From Erysipelotrichaceae bacterium (GTDB lineage Bacteria > Bacillota_I > Bacilli_A > Erysipelotrichales > Erysipelotrichaceae), in NCBI GenBank assembly GCA_017473265.1, contig JAFULQ010000008.1, forward strand, positions 1-64,000: DNA of 64,000 nucleotides, written 5' to 3'. Made by a program: the position numbers and the translations under genes. The notes under the pieces are model-generated. The model was not told where the DNA came from. It made no database searches and was given only the letters and a program-made list of their open reading frames with translations. Below, piece by piece: positions 46,821 through 56,520 of the stretch. The number at the start of each line of letters is the position of its first letter. The first letter of the stretch is position 1.

Positions 46821-46834
46821 TGAAAGCGTTATCA
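46821..46834. promoter_or_regulatory. Catabolite response element before ptsH
   Basis: TGAAAGCGTTATCA fits the degenerate CRE consensus TGWAARCGYTWNCW at every position. It lies just upstream of the ptsH -35 (46842), a place fitting CcpA activation or interference. That CcpA binds here is inferred. Confidence 0.65.
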
Positions 46835-46841
46835 AATTCTG

Positions 46842-46870
46842 TTGATAATTGAAATGAATTGATATAAAAT
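46842..46870 (+). promoter_or_regulatory. ptsH promoter
   Basis: TTGATA (46842-46847), 17-bp spacer, TAAAAT (46865-46870), 26 bp before the ATG with TGGAGG between. Confidence 0.6.
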
Positions 46871-46896
46871 AATATTGAATATAATGGAGGTTTATC

Positions 46897-47163
46897 ATGA
46901 AAGAAATTACAGTAACAGTAGTAGACCCAGTTGGATTACATGCTCGTCCAGCTACAATCGCAGTAAACGCTGCAAGCAATTGTAAAAGTGAAGTAAATGT
47001 TTCTTATAAAGGCCGTTCAGTAAACATGAAATCAATCATGGGAGTTATGTCTTTAGGAATCCCTACACAATCTGAAATTACAATTACTTGTGAAGGTGAA
47101 GATGAAGAAGCAGCAATCGTAGCAATCGAAGAAAAATTAAGACAGTTTAAAGTAATCGCTTAG
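46897..47163 (+). CDS. ptsH: Phosphocarrier protein HPr
   Basis: An 88-aa HPr. Active His15 lies in DPVGLHARPAT, and regulatory Ser46 in VNMKSIMGVMSLGI with the hydrophobic Met-Gly patch that HPr kinase and CcpA recognise. It passes phosphate from enzyme I to EIIA proteins such as that at 10.5 kb and, as Ser-P HPr, is CcpA's corepressor. ptsI is not next to it here; a terminator follows instead. Confidence 0.97.
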   Translation: MKEITVTVVDPVGLHARPATIAVNAASNCKSEVNVSYKGRSVNMKSIMGVMSLGIPTQSEITITCEGEDEEAAIVAIEEKLRQFKVIA

Positions 47164-47177
47164 TATTGAATAGAAAG

Positions 47178-47204
47178 AGGAAGGTGCTATGCATCTTCTT
47201 TTTT
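47178..47204 (+). terminator. Terminator after ptsH
   Basis: GAAGGTGC (47180-47187), loop tat, GCATCTTC (47191-47198) with one G-T pair, followed by TTTTTT. Confidence 0.85.
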
Positions 47205-47226
47205 ATCATGTAGGAAGGAAAATAAT

Positions 47227-48921
47227 ATGATTGAAACAAAATATCAACATTGGCTAAACTTTGAAGGTTTAGATGCAGATCTTAAAAAAGAATTAGAAGG
47301 CATGAATGAATTCGAAAAGAATGATGCATTCTATACAAACGTTGAATTTGGTACAGCAGGTATGCGTGGAGTATTAGGTGCTGGAACAAACCGTTTAAAC
47401 ATTTATACAATTCGTAAAGCTAACTATGGTTTTGCGAAATACATTTGTGACCATGGCAAAGAAGCTATGGAACGTGGTGTAGCTATCGCTTATGACAACC
47501 GTTTCATGTCAAAAGAATTTGCTATGGAATCAGCTAGATTATTAGCTATGTTCAACATTAAAACTTATGTATTTACATCATTACGTCCAACTCCAGAATT
47601 ATCATATGCAGTAAGACATTTAAAATGTTTCGGTGGTATCGTAATTACTGCTTCTCATAATCCAAAAGAATACAATGGATACAAATTATATGATGAAAAT
47701 GGATGTCAATTAGTACCTCATTTAGTAAAAGGTGTAATTGACCACGTTAATGAAGTAGAAGATGAATTACGTATTGAAGTAACATTAACTGCTGAACAAG
47801 AAACATTAATCAACATGATTGATAAAGAAGTTGACGTTCCTTATTTAGATGAATGTATGCAAATTCAATTACATCCTGAATTATCAAAAGAAAATTTCAA
47901 GATGGTATTTACTCCTCAACATGGTACAGCTAATGAATCAATCCATGAATTATTCGGACGCGTTGGTTATGATGTAGTTTATGTTGAAGAACAATGTAAT
48001 CCAGACCCAGCATTCTCTGGTACATTATCTCCAAACCCAGAAGAACCAAAAGCCTACAAATTAGCAATTGAATATGCTGAAAAATGCGATGCAGATATCG
48101 TATTAACTACTGACCCAGATGCTGACCGTTTAGGTGTTGCTGTAAAACAAAATGGTGTTTATGAATTAATGACTGGTAACCAATCTGCAGCTGTATTATT
48201 AGAATACATCTTCTCTCAAAGACAAGCTGCTGGTACATTACCTGCTAACCCTGTAATGTTCAATACTGTAGTAACTTCTGATTTAGGTGAAGCTATCGCT
48301 GCTTACTATAATATCGAAACAGAAAAAACATTAACTGGCTTCAAATTTATCGGTGATAAAGTTGCTAAATATGAAAAAACAAATGAAAAAGAATTCGTAT
48401 TTGGTTATGAAGAAAGTTATGGTTGCTTAGTAAAACCATTCGTTCGTGATAAAGATGCTATGCAAGCTTGTATGATGTTAGCTGAATGTGCAAACTTCTA
48501 TAAGAAACAAGGTAAGACTTTGATTGATGTATTACATGATTTATATGCTCGTCATGGTTGGTATTTAGAAACTCAACAATCAATTACTTTCAAAGGTAGT
48601 GAAGGTGCTGCTAACATGAAAGCGATGTTACAACGTTTACGTGACAACATTCCTGCACAAATCGCTGCTTACAAAGTAGTTAAATATGAAGACTATGGTA
48701 AACAAATCGTAGTTGCTAATGGTGAAACAACTGAATTAGTTGGATTCCCAACATCTGAAGTATTGAAATACTACTTAGAAGATGGTTCTTGGATTGCTAT
48801 TCGTCCATCAGGAACAGAACCTAAGTGTAAGTTCTATTACTGCATTAAAGGTACAGACGCTGCTCATGTTGATGAAAAACGTGCTGAACTTTATGCAGCT
48901 ATTGATGAATTAATTAAATAA
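47227..48921 (+). CDS. pgcA: Phospho-sugar mutase (phosphoglucomutase/phosphomannomutase)
   Basis: A 564-aa alpha-D-phosphohexomutase of the PgcA/PGM2 type. EFGTAGMRGVLGAG begins domain 1; the phosphoserine loop is VITASHNPKEYNGYK; the metal loop is LTTDPDADRLGV; the sugar loop GYEESYGCLV; and the phosphate loop IRPSGTEPKCKFYY. It interconverts glucose 1- and 6-phosphate, linking glycogen (glgP below) to glycolysis. AGGAAGG precedes the ATG, and a 12-bp terminator stem ends the gene. Confidence 0.94.
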   Translation: MIETKYQHWLNFEGLDADLKKELEGMNEFEKNDAFYTNVEFGTAGMRGVLGAGTNRLNIYTIRKANYGFAKYICDHGKEAMERGVAIAYDNRFMSKEFAMESARLLAMFNIKTYVFTSLRPTPELSYAVRHLKCFGGIVITASHNPKEYNGYKLYDENGCQLVPHLVKGVIDHVNEVEDELRIEVTLTAEQETLINMIDKEVDVPYLDECMQIQLHPELSKENFKMVFTPQHGTANESIHELFGRVGYDVVYVEEQCNPDPAFSGTLSPNPEEPKAYKLAIEYAEKCDADIVLTTDPDADRLGVAVKQNGVYELMTGNQSAAVLLEYIFSQRQAAGTLPANPVMFNTVVTSDLGEAIAAYYNIETEKTLTGFKFIGDKVAKYEKTNEKEFVFGYEESYGCLVKPFVRDKDAMQACMMLAECANFYKKQGKTLIDVLHDLYARHGWYLETQQSITFKGSEGAANMKAMLQRLRDNIPAQIAAYKVVKYEDYGKQIVVANGETTELVGFPTSEVLKYYLEDGSWIAIRPSGTEPKCKFYYCIKGTDAAHVDEKRAELYAAIDELIK

Positions 48922-48928
48922 AAAAAGT

Positions 48929-48961
48929 AGATGCTTTACCAATTGGTAAAGCATCTTTTTT
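48929..48961 (+). terminator. Strong terminator after phosphoglucomutase
   Basis: AGATGCTTTACC (48929-48940), loop aatt, GGTAAAGCATCT (48945-48956), then T-run. Confidence 0.93.
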
Positions 48962-48973
48962 GTATCTAACAAC

Positions 48974-49004
48974 AAAAAAAGCATATATCCATACGATATA
49001 TGCT
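48974..49004 (-). terminator. Terminator of the minus-strand membrane gene
   Basis: AGCATATAT (48980-48988) pairs with ATATATGCT (48996-49004); on the minus strand the stem is followed by a U-run from 48980-48974. Confidence 0.85.
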
Positions 49005-49011
49005 AATAAGA

Positions 49012-49731
49012 TTAAATCCATCTACGTTTAGTTTTAACTCTTTCCTCATCAATTGCTAAAAACATCATTGAAGAACCATCCGTACCTGCTTTATAAATAT
49101 GACCATCAATATTTGCTTTTAATTCATGAGGGAATTCCATAACAGCTTTATATTCATCATATACTTTTCCATCAATAACCAATTGATTTACGGATTTCAC
49201 TCTACGATATACAACATGTCTTCCTAAAATATCATCTTCCAAGAAAATACGTGCCTTTACATCTTCTGCATAACCAATTGGTGTAGTATTTGCTTTTTCA
49301 GTAATTTCACCTAATAATTCATCTTCTAAGCTCTTTTGTTTTGGGAAAATAACAATTCCATATACAAGATAACCAATTATAATTACATGGAAAAGTAATT
49401 CAGCCGCAATATTTGATAATTCAAAATCAAATAACCAAAATAAGAACAAAGTATCAAGTATAAAATATACAATAGCTAACACAAGTCCAAGAATACGATC
49501 TTTAGCTAAAAACCAACATCCAACTAACGCTAATGATGATACTACTGCAATAACATAACCTAATATAAATTCATATAAAATAGCTTCAATTGCAAAGTAG
49601 AATGGAATAGAAGCACTAAATAAAAACATCGTATCTGAACCAACTGCTATCATTGCTATACTTGCGACAGTACATAGAAGAACAACTAGAATAATATTTC
49701 TAGCATTATTAAATCTTTTTTGTTTATCCAT
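49012..49731 (-). CDS. Multi-pass membrane protein, function unknown
   Basis: A 239-aa protein with about five TM segments in residues 12-130 and a hydrophilic C-terminal domain (about 140-239) containing VKARIFLEDDILGRHVVYRR and VMEFPHELKANIDGHIYKAG. No family recognised. ATG 49731 follows GGGAGAT. It is a single gene on minus, with its own promoter and terminator, between pgm and the glycogen genes, but nothing ties it to carbon storage. Confidence 0.72.
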   Translation of the reverse strand: MDKQKRFNNARNIILVVLLCTVASIAMIAVGSDTMFLFSASIPFYFAIEAILYEFILGYVIAVVSSLALVGCWFLAKDRILGLVLAIVYFILDTLFLFWLFDFELSNIAAELLFHVIIIGYLVYGIVIFPKQKSLEDELLGEITEKANTTPIGYAEDVKARIFLEDDILGRHVVYRRVKSVNQLVIDGKVYDEYKAVMEFPHELKANIDGHIYKAGTDGSSMMFLAIDEERVKTKRRWI

Positions 49732-49758
49732 AAAATTATCTCCCTAATCTTTTATTAA

Positions 49759-49787
49759 ATTATACATTTATTCTATGATATAAGCAA
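49759..49787 (-). promoter_or_regulatory. Promoter of the minus-strand membrane gene
   Basis: TTGCTT (49787-49782), 17-bp spacer, TATAAT (49764-49759) on the minus strand, 28 bp before its ATG. Confidence 0.6.
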
Positions 49788-49881
49788 TTTTATGCTTCAT
49801 ATATCTATGATTTCTTTTCACATACGATATAATCTATATTACTAATTTAATTCGCTGTAGAAAATTGCTATTAAAGCATTA

Positions 49882-49895
49882 AGAAAACGCTTTAA
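49882..49895. promoter_or_regulatory. CRE-like site before the glycogen genes
   Basis: AGAAAACGCTTTAA keeps the core GAAAACGCTTT of a CcpA site but misses the outer T and C. It lies about 85 bp before glgB, whose own promoter boxes are not clear. Confidence 0.35.
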
Positions 49896-49980
49896 TTAAA
49901 GGACTTTTTTTGAGTTCGTGTGGAAATATTGGTAAAAATATATTACAATATAGCAGTCTATGTAGATGGAGGTATTTCTC

Positions 49981-51855
49981 ATGAAGCTAGAGAGATTTAA
50001 TTGTTTTTTTGAAGGAAGAACAATAGAAGCCTACAAACTATTTGGTGCTCATAAAGAAGATAAAGGAATTCGCTTTACAGTTTATGCACCAAATGCCAAA
50101 AATGTACAAGTATCAGGGGAATACAATGGATGGAATGGTGCTTGTGGATGGATGGAAAAAATAGATGAGCGTGGTGTTTGGAGTACATATATTCCAAATG
50201 CGAATGAGTATCAACTATATAAATACTTAATTGAAACGCATACTGGTTGGATTGGTAAAGCTGATCCATACGCTACCTACAGCGAATTGCGTCCAAGATG
50301 GAATAGTATCATTGTGGATGGTACAAACTATGCTTGGGATGATGCGAAATGGATGAAAAAGCGTACAAAGAACTTTGATAAACCAATGAATATTTATGAA
50401 GTTCATGCTGGTAGTTGGAAGCGTGATATGTTTGGTAATTGGTATACATACAAACAATTAGAGGAAGAGTTAATTCCATATGTGGTTAACAATGGTTATA
50501 CACATATTGAACTTATGCCTTTAGCAGCTCATCCATTTGATGGATCTTGGGGATACCAAATTTTTGGATTTTATAGCTTAACATCGCGTTATGGAACCGT
50601 TTTCGATTTCCAACATTTTGTAGATGCTTGTCATAAGGCTGGCATTGGTGTTATCATGGATTTCGTTCCGGTGCATTTTGCGAGTGATGCATATGGATTA
50701 CAAAATTTCGATGGTTCACATGTATATGAATATGATAAAGATATGGATGCGAAAAGTGAGTGGGGAACTTACAACTTTGACTTGTGGAAGGATACGACTC
50801 GTAGTTTCTTGATGTCAAGTGCAGCCTATTGGTTAGATGTATATCATGTGGATGGTTTACGTATGGATGCGATTAGTAATGTCATTTATTGGCAAGGTAA
50901 TCAAAATCGTGGAGAGAATAAGGGTGCGTTAGAATTTATCAAGCGTATGAATACTCTTTTAAACGAAACATATCCAAATGTAATGTTAATAGCGGAAGAT
51001 TCTAGTGCCTTCCCTAATGTAACAAAGTCTACACTAGAAGATGGATTGGGATTTGATTATAAGTGGGATTTGGGTTGGATGAATGACACTTTGAAATATT
51101 ACAAACGCGACCCAATTTATCGCAAATATCATCACAATGATTTGACTTTCTCAATGGCGTATTTCTATTCTGAAAAGTTCCTTATGCCATTGTCACATGA
51201 TGAAGTGGTTCATGGTAAAGGTACCATCATTAATAAAATGTGGGGTAGCTATGAACAAAAGTTTGCGCAATGCAAAAACTTATTTACATATATGATGACA
51301 CACCCAGGTAAGAAATTGAATTTCATGGGTAATGAGATTGCACATTTCAGAGAGTTTGATGAACAAAAGGAATTGGATTGGTTCTTGTTGAAGTATCCAA
51401 AGCATGAAGCTTTTGCTAGAGCAATGACCGATTTAATGCATATTTATCAGCACAACAGTGCATTTTCTAAATACGATTATGAATATAAAGGCTTTAAATG
51501 GATTGATCCAGATAATGCTAATGATAGTGTATATTCTTATTATCGTGAAGATGAAAAAGGCTGTTATGTTGTAGTATTGAACATGACGCCAAATTCTTTT
51601 GAAGAATTTACGATTGGTGTTCCGCATGCTGGTAAGTACATAGAAATGTTTAATACGGAAAAAGACATTTATGATGGCTGTAATATGTGTAATTATGAGC
51701 CAATTAAGAGTATTAAAAAACCGTTTAAACATTTTGAAAATAGTCTTGTTTGTCGCTTGGCGCCTTTTGCGGCTGTGATTTTCAAGTGTGAAAAAGCACG
51801 TGGTAGAAAATCTACAACTACAAAGAAGACAAAAACAATGAAAACTGAACAATAA
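49981..51855 (+). CDS. glgB: 1,4-alpha-glucan branching enzyme
   Basis: A 624-aa GH13 branching enzyme. An N-terminal CBM48 (IRFTVYAPNAKNVQVSGEYN), catalytic domain with EVHAGSWKRD, HVDGLRMDAISNVIYW (nucleophile Asp), LIAEDSSAFPNV (acid Glu) and MPLSHDEVVHGKGTI (stabilising Asp). It makes alpha-1,6 branches in glycogen. The start is ATG 49981; ATG 49966 encloses the GGAGG ribosome site. The last 25 or so residues are a Lys/Thr-rich basic tail (RGRKSTTTKKTKTMKTEQ) unusual for GlgB. Confidence 0.95.
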   Translation: MKLERFNCFFEGRTIEAYKLFGAHKEDKGIRFTVYAPNAKNVQVSGEYNGWNGACGWMEKIDERGVWSTYIPNANEYQLYKYLIETHTGWIGKADPYATYSELRPRWNSIIVDGTNYAWDDAKWMKKRTKNFDKPMNIYEVHAGSWKRDMFGNWYTYKQLEEELIPYVVNNGYTHIELMPLAAHPFDGSWGYQIFGFYSLTSRYGTVFDFQHFVDACHKAGIGVIMDFVPVHFASDAYGLQNFDGSHVYEYDKDMDAKSEWGTYNFDLWKDTTRSFLMSSAAYWLDVYHVDGLRMDAISNVIYWQGNQNRGENKGALEFIKRMNTLLNETYPNVMLIAEDSSAFPNVTKSTLEDGLGFDYKWDLGWMNDTLKYYKRDPIYRKYHHNDLTFSMAYFYSEKFLMPLSHDEVVHGKGTIINKMWGSYEQKFAQCKNLFTYMMTHPGKKLNFMGNEIAHFREFDEQKELDWFLLKYPKHEAFARAMTDLMHIYQHNSAFSKYDYEYKGFKWIDPDNANDSVYSYYREDEKGCYVVVLNMTPNSFEEFTIGVPHAGKYIEMFNTEKDIYDGCNMCNYEPIKSIKKPFKHFENSLVCRLAPFAAVIFKCEKARGRKSTTTKKTKTMKTEQ

Positions 51856-51871
51856 AATGAGAGGGGATCTT

Positions 51872-54271
51872 ATGTTTACAAACAAACAAATTTTTATTCA
51901 AGAATACACACGTAGAATGGCTGAAAAATACGGTCGTTCAGTGGAGTCTTCACATCCAACAGAACGTTTCTTATTGTTAGGAGAAATGGTACGCGATTAT
52001 GCTAGTACTAACTGGAAACTAACAAAAGAAATGGTTGCGAAACATCAAAGTCGTCAAATGATGTATTTCTCAATGGAATTCTTAATTGGTCGTTTATTAA
52101 CAAATAACATGATGAACTTAGGAATTTATGACATTGTTAAAGATGGATTAGCAGACATGAATATCGATTTAAATGAAATCGAGGATTTAGAAAGTGATGC
52201 TGGTTTAGGAAACGGTGGTTTAGGTCGTTTGGCTGCATGTTTCTTAGATTCATTAGCTGCTTTAGAATTGCCTGGTAGTGGTAACTGTATTCGTTATCAA
52301 TACGGGTTATTCAAACAAAAAATCGTGAACGGACGTCAAGTTGAAGTTCCTGATATGTGGTTACGTTATGGAAATCCATGGGAAATCCGTAAAGCAAAAC
52401 ATGCAGTTGACGTTAAGTTCTTCGGACGTATTGAAATGACAAGAAAAGAAGACGGACACATGCAAGTGCGTCATGTTGATGCTGAAACAGTACGTGCGGT
52501 ACCATATGATATGCCTATCGTAGGTCATGGTACAAAAGTAACAAACTCATTACGTTTATGGAATGCAGAAGCTGCAGAAGATCTTGAAGGAAAAGATTTC
52601 AAGAAATATATTTCTGAAGTTAATGAAATTTGCCAAAACGTATATCCAGATGATAGTACAGAACATGGTAAAATCTTACGTTTAAAACAAGAATATTTCT
52701 TCGTAAGTGCTGGTGTTCAATCTATTATCAAAGCACACTTACGTGTATATCCAAACTTAGATAACTTCCATGAAAAGTATTGCTTCCAAATGAATGATAC
52801 TCATCCAATTTTAGTTATTCCTGAAATGATGCGTATTTTAATGGATGAATACAACTATGGTTGGGATGAAGCTTGGAATATTGTAACAAAAACAGTGGCA
52901 TATACAAACCATACTGTAATGTCTGAAGCATTAGAAAAATGGTCTGTAGCATATGTTCAAAAATTATTACCAAGAATCTATATGATCATCGAAGAAATCA
53001 ATACTCGTTTTGTTAGAGAAATCAATGAAAAATTCCATGATTACAACTTAGCAAACCGTGTAGCTGTTATCCGTGATGGTCAAGTACATATGGCTCACTT
53101 AGGTATTGTGGCTGCTTACTCAGTAAATGGTGTAGCTGCATTACATACAGAAATCTTAAAGAACGATGTTATGAAAGATTTCTATCACATTTATCCAGAA
53201 AAATTCAATAATAAGACAAATGGTGTAACTCACCGTCGTTGGTTGGTATATTCTAACCCTCAATTAAGAGAATTATTGAATGAAACAATTGGTGATTCTT
53301 ATATCAAAAATCCTGCTGATTTAGAAAAATTAATTCCTCATGTACATGATAAGGAATTGCAAGAAAAGTTCTTTAATGTTAAAAAACAACGTAAAGAAAT
53401 CTTAGCGGCTTATATTAAAAAGGTTACAGGTATTGAAATTGATACAAATTCAATCTTTGATGTTCAAGCAAAACGTTTACATGCTTACAAACGTCAATTA
53501 TTAAATGTATTACACATTATCTATTTATATCAAGAAATCAAACGTAATCCTGAATTTACGATGCATCCAAGAACTTTCATTTTTGCGGCTAAAGCAGCTC
53601 CTGCTTATACATTAGCTAAATCAATCATTGAATTGATTCATGCAGTTGGTGAAAAGGTTAATAATGATCCAGAAGTTAGCCGTTTCATGAAGGTAGTATT
53701 TATTCCTAACTATAGTGTAAGTATTGCTGAAATCTTAATGAATGCATCTGATGTATCTGAACAAATCTCTACTGCTGGTAAAGAAGCTAGTGGTACTGGT
53801 AACATGAAGTTCATGATTAATGGTGCGATTACATTAGGAACATATGACGGTGCTAACGTAGAAATTCATGGTTTAGTTGGTGATGATCATAGCGTAATCT
53901 TCGGTTTACGTGTTGAAGACATCGAAAAATTAAGAGCTGAAGGTTATAATGCTTGGAAGTATTATAATGAAGACAGACGTATTATGTATGTATTAAACTC
54001 TTTAATCGATGGAACATGGTCTAAAGATCCAATGACATTCAAATTAATCTATGATGAATTGTTATATCGTAACGATGAATACTTCTTATTAGCTGATTTT
54101 GATTCTTATGTAAAAGCACAAAGAAAGATTGAAGCTAAATATAGAAATCGTGAAGAATGGTTAAGCAGTTGTTTATACAATATCGGTAAAGCAGGTTTCT
54201 TCTCTACTGATAGAACCATTCAAAACTATTCAGATGATATCTGGCATTTAGAAAAAGTTTATTTTGATTAA
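51872..54271 (+). CDS. glgP: Glycogen/maltodextrin phosphorylase
   Basis: A 799-aa GT35 phosphorylase. DAGLGNGGLGRLAACFLDSL, EKYCFQMNDTHP, the KTNGVTHRRWL stretch and the PLP lysine in SGTGNMKFMINGAITLG are diagnostic. It releases glucose 1-phosphate from alpha-1,4 ends for the phosphoglucomutase encoded upstream. The start is ATG 51872 with AGAGGGGA before it. It lies 16 bp after glgB in one operon, ending at a strong terminator. Confidence 0.96.
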   Translation: MFTNKQIFIQEYTRRMAEKYGRSVESSHPTERFLLLGEMVRDYASTNWKLTKEMVAKHQSRQMMYFSMEFLIGRLLTNNMMNLGIYDIVKDGLADMNIDLNEIEDLESDAGLGNGGLGRLAACFLDSLAALELPGSGNCIRYQYGLFKQKIVNGRQVEVPDMWLRYGNPWEIRKAKHAVDVKFFGRIEMTRKEDGHMQVRHVDAETVRAVPYDMPIVGHGTKVTNSLRLWNAEAAEDLEGKDFKKYISEVNEICQNVYPDDSTEHGKILRLKQEYFFVSAGVQSIIKAHLRVYPNLDNFHEKYCFQMNDTHPILVIPEMMRILMDEYNYGWDEAWNIVTKTVAYTNHTVMSEALEKWSVAYVQKLLPRIYMIIEEINTRFVREINEKFHDYNLANRVAVIRDGQVHMAHLGIVAAYSVNGVAALHTEILKNDVMKDFYHIYPEKFNNKTNGVTHRRWLVYSNPQLRELLNETIGDSYIKNPADLEKLIPHVHDKELQEKFFNVKKQRKEILAAYIKKVTGIEIDTNSIFDVQAKRLHAYKRQLLNVLHIIYLYQEIKRNPEFTMHPRTFIFAAKAAPAYTLAKSIIELIHAVGEKVNNDPEVSRFMKVVFIPNYSVSIAEILMNASDVSEQISTAGKEASGTGNMKFMINGAITLGTYDGANVEIHGLVGDDHSVIFGLRVEDIEKLRAEGYNAWKYYNEDRRIMYVLNSLIDGTWSKDPMTFKLIYDELLYRNDEYFLLADFDSYVKAQRKIEAKYRNREEWLSSCLYNIGKAGFFSTDRTIQNYSDDIWHLEKVYFD

Positions 54272-54278
54272 TCATAAG

Positions 54279-54309
54279 AAAGCTTACAGTTTCCTGTAGG
54301 CTTTTTTTC
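54279..54309 (+). terminator. Terminator after glgP
   Basis: AAAGCTTACAG (54279-54289), loop tttc, CTGTAGGCTTT (54294-54304) with one G-T pair, then T-run. Confidence 0.88.
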
Positions 54310-54311
54310 TG

Positions 54312-54341
54312 TTGCGACAAATATGATATATCATGTATAAT
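54312..54341 (+). promoter_or_regulatory. Promoter of the pullulanase gene
   Basis: TTGCGA (54312-54317), 18-bp spacer, TATAAT (54336-54341), 29 bp before the ATG with GGGGGA between. Confidence 0.65.
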
Positions 54342-54369
54342 AATTTTATCTACGTTTGGGGGATTATTT

Positions 54370-56520
54370 ATGCGCAAAGAAGAAATTATGGAAGCCTATT
54401 TAGACCGATATGATTTGATAGTCGTATATATTCATGAACAGTTCTATCAAGGGAAATCAGATACCTTCCGTCTAAGAGATGCGAACGGAAATGTACAAAA
54501 TCTTATGATTAAAAGCATTGAACGTTCTTCAAGAGCATATAGTAAATATAAATTATCAGTACCACAAGACATTAAAATTGGTGAAGAATATACAATTATT
54601 ATCGACTACGCCTTACAATGTCCATTACGCTTTGGATATGTAGTGCGCACTAAACAATTTGATGATGAATTCTATTATGATGGTAATGATTTAGGTGCTA
54701 CATATGCTGCAACAAAAACATCATTTGCTTTATGGGCACCAACAGCCACACGTGCAAAAGTAGAAATTAAACAAAATGATGTTGAAATTACACAAGAAAT
54801 GAAACGCACAGATAAAGGGGTATACCGTGCTGAAGTGCAAGGTGATTTTGATGGCGCAAGCTATGTATATTTAGTGAAGGTGAATGGCGTTTGGGCAGAA
54901 GCAGTAGATCCATATGCCAAAAGTTGTAATGCCAATAAACAACGAGGTTTTATTTTAAATCCAAAACGTACAACTATGGATTTACATAATGCAGATTTGC
55001 CAAGAATCGAATCATATACAGACATTGTTGTATATGAAACACATGTTCGTGATTTTACAAAACAATTTCCACATCCAAATGCTGGAAAATTCTTAGGTTT
55101 GACATTGGAAGGGTTTAAAACACCAAATGGTCATGAAGCAGGTTTTGATTATTTAAAATCACTAGGAATAACGCATTTGCAATTACAACCAGTTAATGAT
55201 TATACATCTGTAGATGAATTGAATATTGATCCATATTATAACTGGGGTTATGATCCAGGACACTATAACTGCCCAGAAGGTAGTTATGCAATGGACCCAA
55301 ACGATCCATATAGTCGTGTAAATGAATTGAAGATAGCTATTTCTAAATTACATAAAGCAGGAATTCGTGTGATTTTAGATGTTGTTTATAATCATATGCA
55401 AAGTCAATTGAATTCAGATTTTGAAAAGATTGTACCAAACTACTATTTCCGTTTATCAGAAAATGGTAGACCTAGTAATGGTTCTTTCTGTGGAAATGAC
55501 TTCGATTCTACCCGTTTAATGGCTCGTAAATTTATTGTTGACTCAATTGCTATGTGGATGAATGATTATGGTGTAGATGGATTCCGTTTTGATTTAATGG
55601 GTATTTTAGATGTAGAAACAATGAATCAAATTCATAAAACAGCGAAAAATATCAATCCAAATGTCTTCTTACATGGTGAAGGTTGGAATATGCCAACCAT
55701 TTTACCAGATGAATTAAAAGCTACATTATCCAATCAAGGTAAATTAGAAGGAATTGGACAATTCAATGATTTCTTTAGAGAACATGTTAAAGGGAAATCA
55801 AGTGAACACGAAATCATGGTAAAAGGTTTCTGTACTGGAGATATTAACTATATTCATGCCATTCCAGCGTGTATGTCAGGATGCGTTATGAATAAACCAG
55901 GATTTGTACGTATTTTCGATTCTCCTGAAAAATCAACAAACTATGTAGAATGCCATGATAATGGTACAGTTTGGGATAAGATGAAAGTATGTAATAGTGG
56001 AGAAGATAATGCGACACGTATTCAACGTCAAAAGATGATGTTAGGTATTATATTATTATCACAAGGGGTTCCATTTATTCATAGTGGACAAGAATTCTGT
56101 CGTACTAAAAATGGGGTTCAAAACTCTTATGCATCTAGCGATTTAATCAACCGTATTGATTGGGATCGTAAAGATAAATATGATCTAGTTGTAGATTATA
56201 CAAAAGATATGATTCAATTACGTAAGCGTTTGGCTGCGTTGCGTATGCGTACCCAAGAAGAGATTGAAAAACATGCGCAATTCACGATTATTGATAATCG
56301 CTTAATTGAATACACTTTAAAAAATGTAGCTGCATATGGTGAATATGAAGAAATTAAGATTTATGTAAATGCCACAAAAGATGTTATTACTCATTCATTA
56401 AAAGATATGTATGAAGTATTAGCTAATGGTAATGGTTTAGTTACGGAAACAACCTTTGTGGATCAATTGGAGATTTCACCATTAAGTATTACTGTATTAG
56501 CAAAGAAAGGTCTAAATTGA
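54370..56520 (+). CDS. pulA: Type I pullulanase (debranching enzyme)
   Basis: A 716-aa GH13 debranching enzyme. The hallmark YNWGYDP is present. An N-terminal beta domain and CBM48 (about 110-190, TSFALWAPTATRAKVEI) precede the catalytic barrel with DVVYNHM, VDGFRFDLMGIL (nucleophile Asp), LHGEGWNM (acid Glu) and NYVECHDNGTVWDK. No signal peptide, so it acts inside on glycogen or imported dextrins with GlgP. It has its own promoter after the glgBP operon. Confidence 0.94.
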   Translation: MRKEEIMEAYLDRYDLIVVYIHEQFYQGKSDTFRLRDANGNVQNLMIKSIERSSRAYSKYKLSVPQDIKIGEEYTIIIDYALQCPLRFGYVVRTKQFDDEFYYDGNDLGATYAATKTSFALWAPTATRAKVEIKQNDVEITQEMKRTDKGVYRAEVQGDFDGASYVYLVKVNGVWAEAVDPYAKSCNANKQRGFILNPKRTTMDLHNADLPRIESYTDIVVYETHVRDFTKQFPHPNAGKFLGLTLEGFKTPNGHEAGFDYLKSLGITHLQLQPVNDYTSVDELNIDPYYNWGYDPGHYNCPEGSYAMDPNDPYSRVNELKIAISKLHKAGIRVILDVVYNHMQSQLNSDFEKIVPNYYFRLSENGRPSNGSFCGNDFDSTRLMARKFIVDSIAMWMNDYGVDGFRFDLMGILDVETMNQIHKTAKNINPNVFLHGEGWNMPTILPDELKATLSNQGKLEGIGQFNDFFREHVKGKSSEHEIMVKGFCTGDINYIHAIPACMSGCVMNKPGFVRIFDSPEKSTNYVECHDNGTVWDKMKVCNSGEDNATRIQRQKMMLGIILLSQGVPFIHSGQEFCRTKNGVQNSYASSDLINRIDWDRKDKYDLVVDYTKDMIQLRKRLAALRMRTQEEIEKHAQFTIIDNRLIEYTLKNVAAYGEYEEIKIYVNATKDVITHSLKDMYEVLANGNGLVTETTFVDQLEISPLSITVLAKKGLN

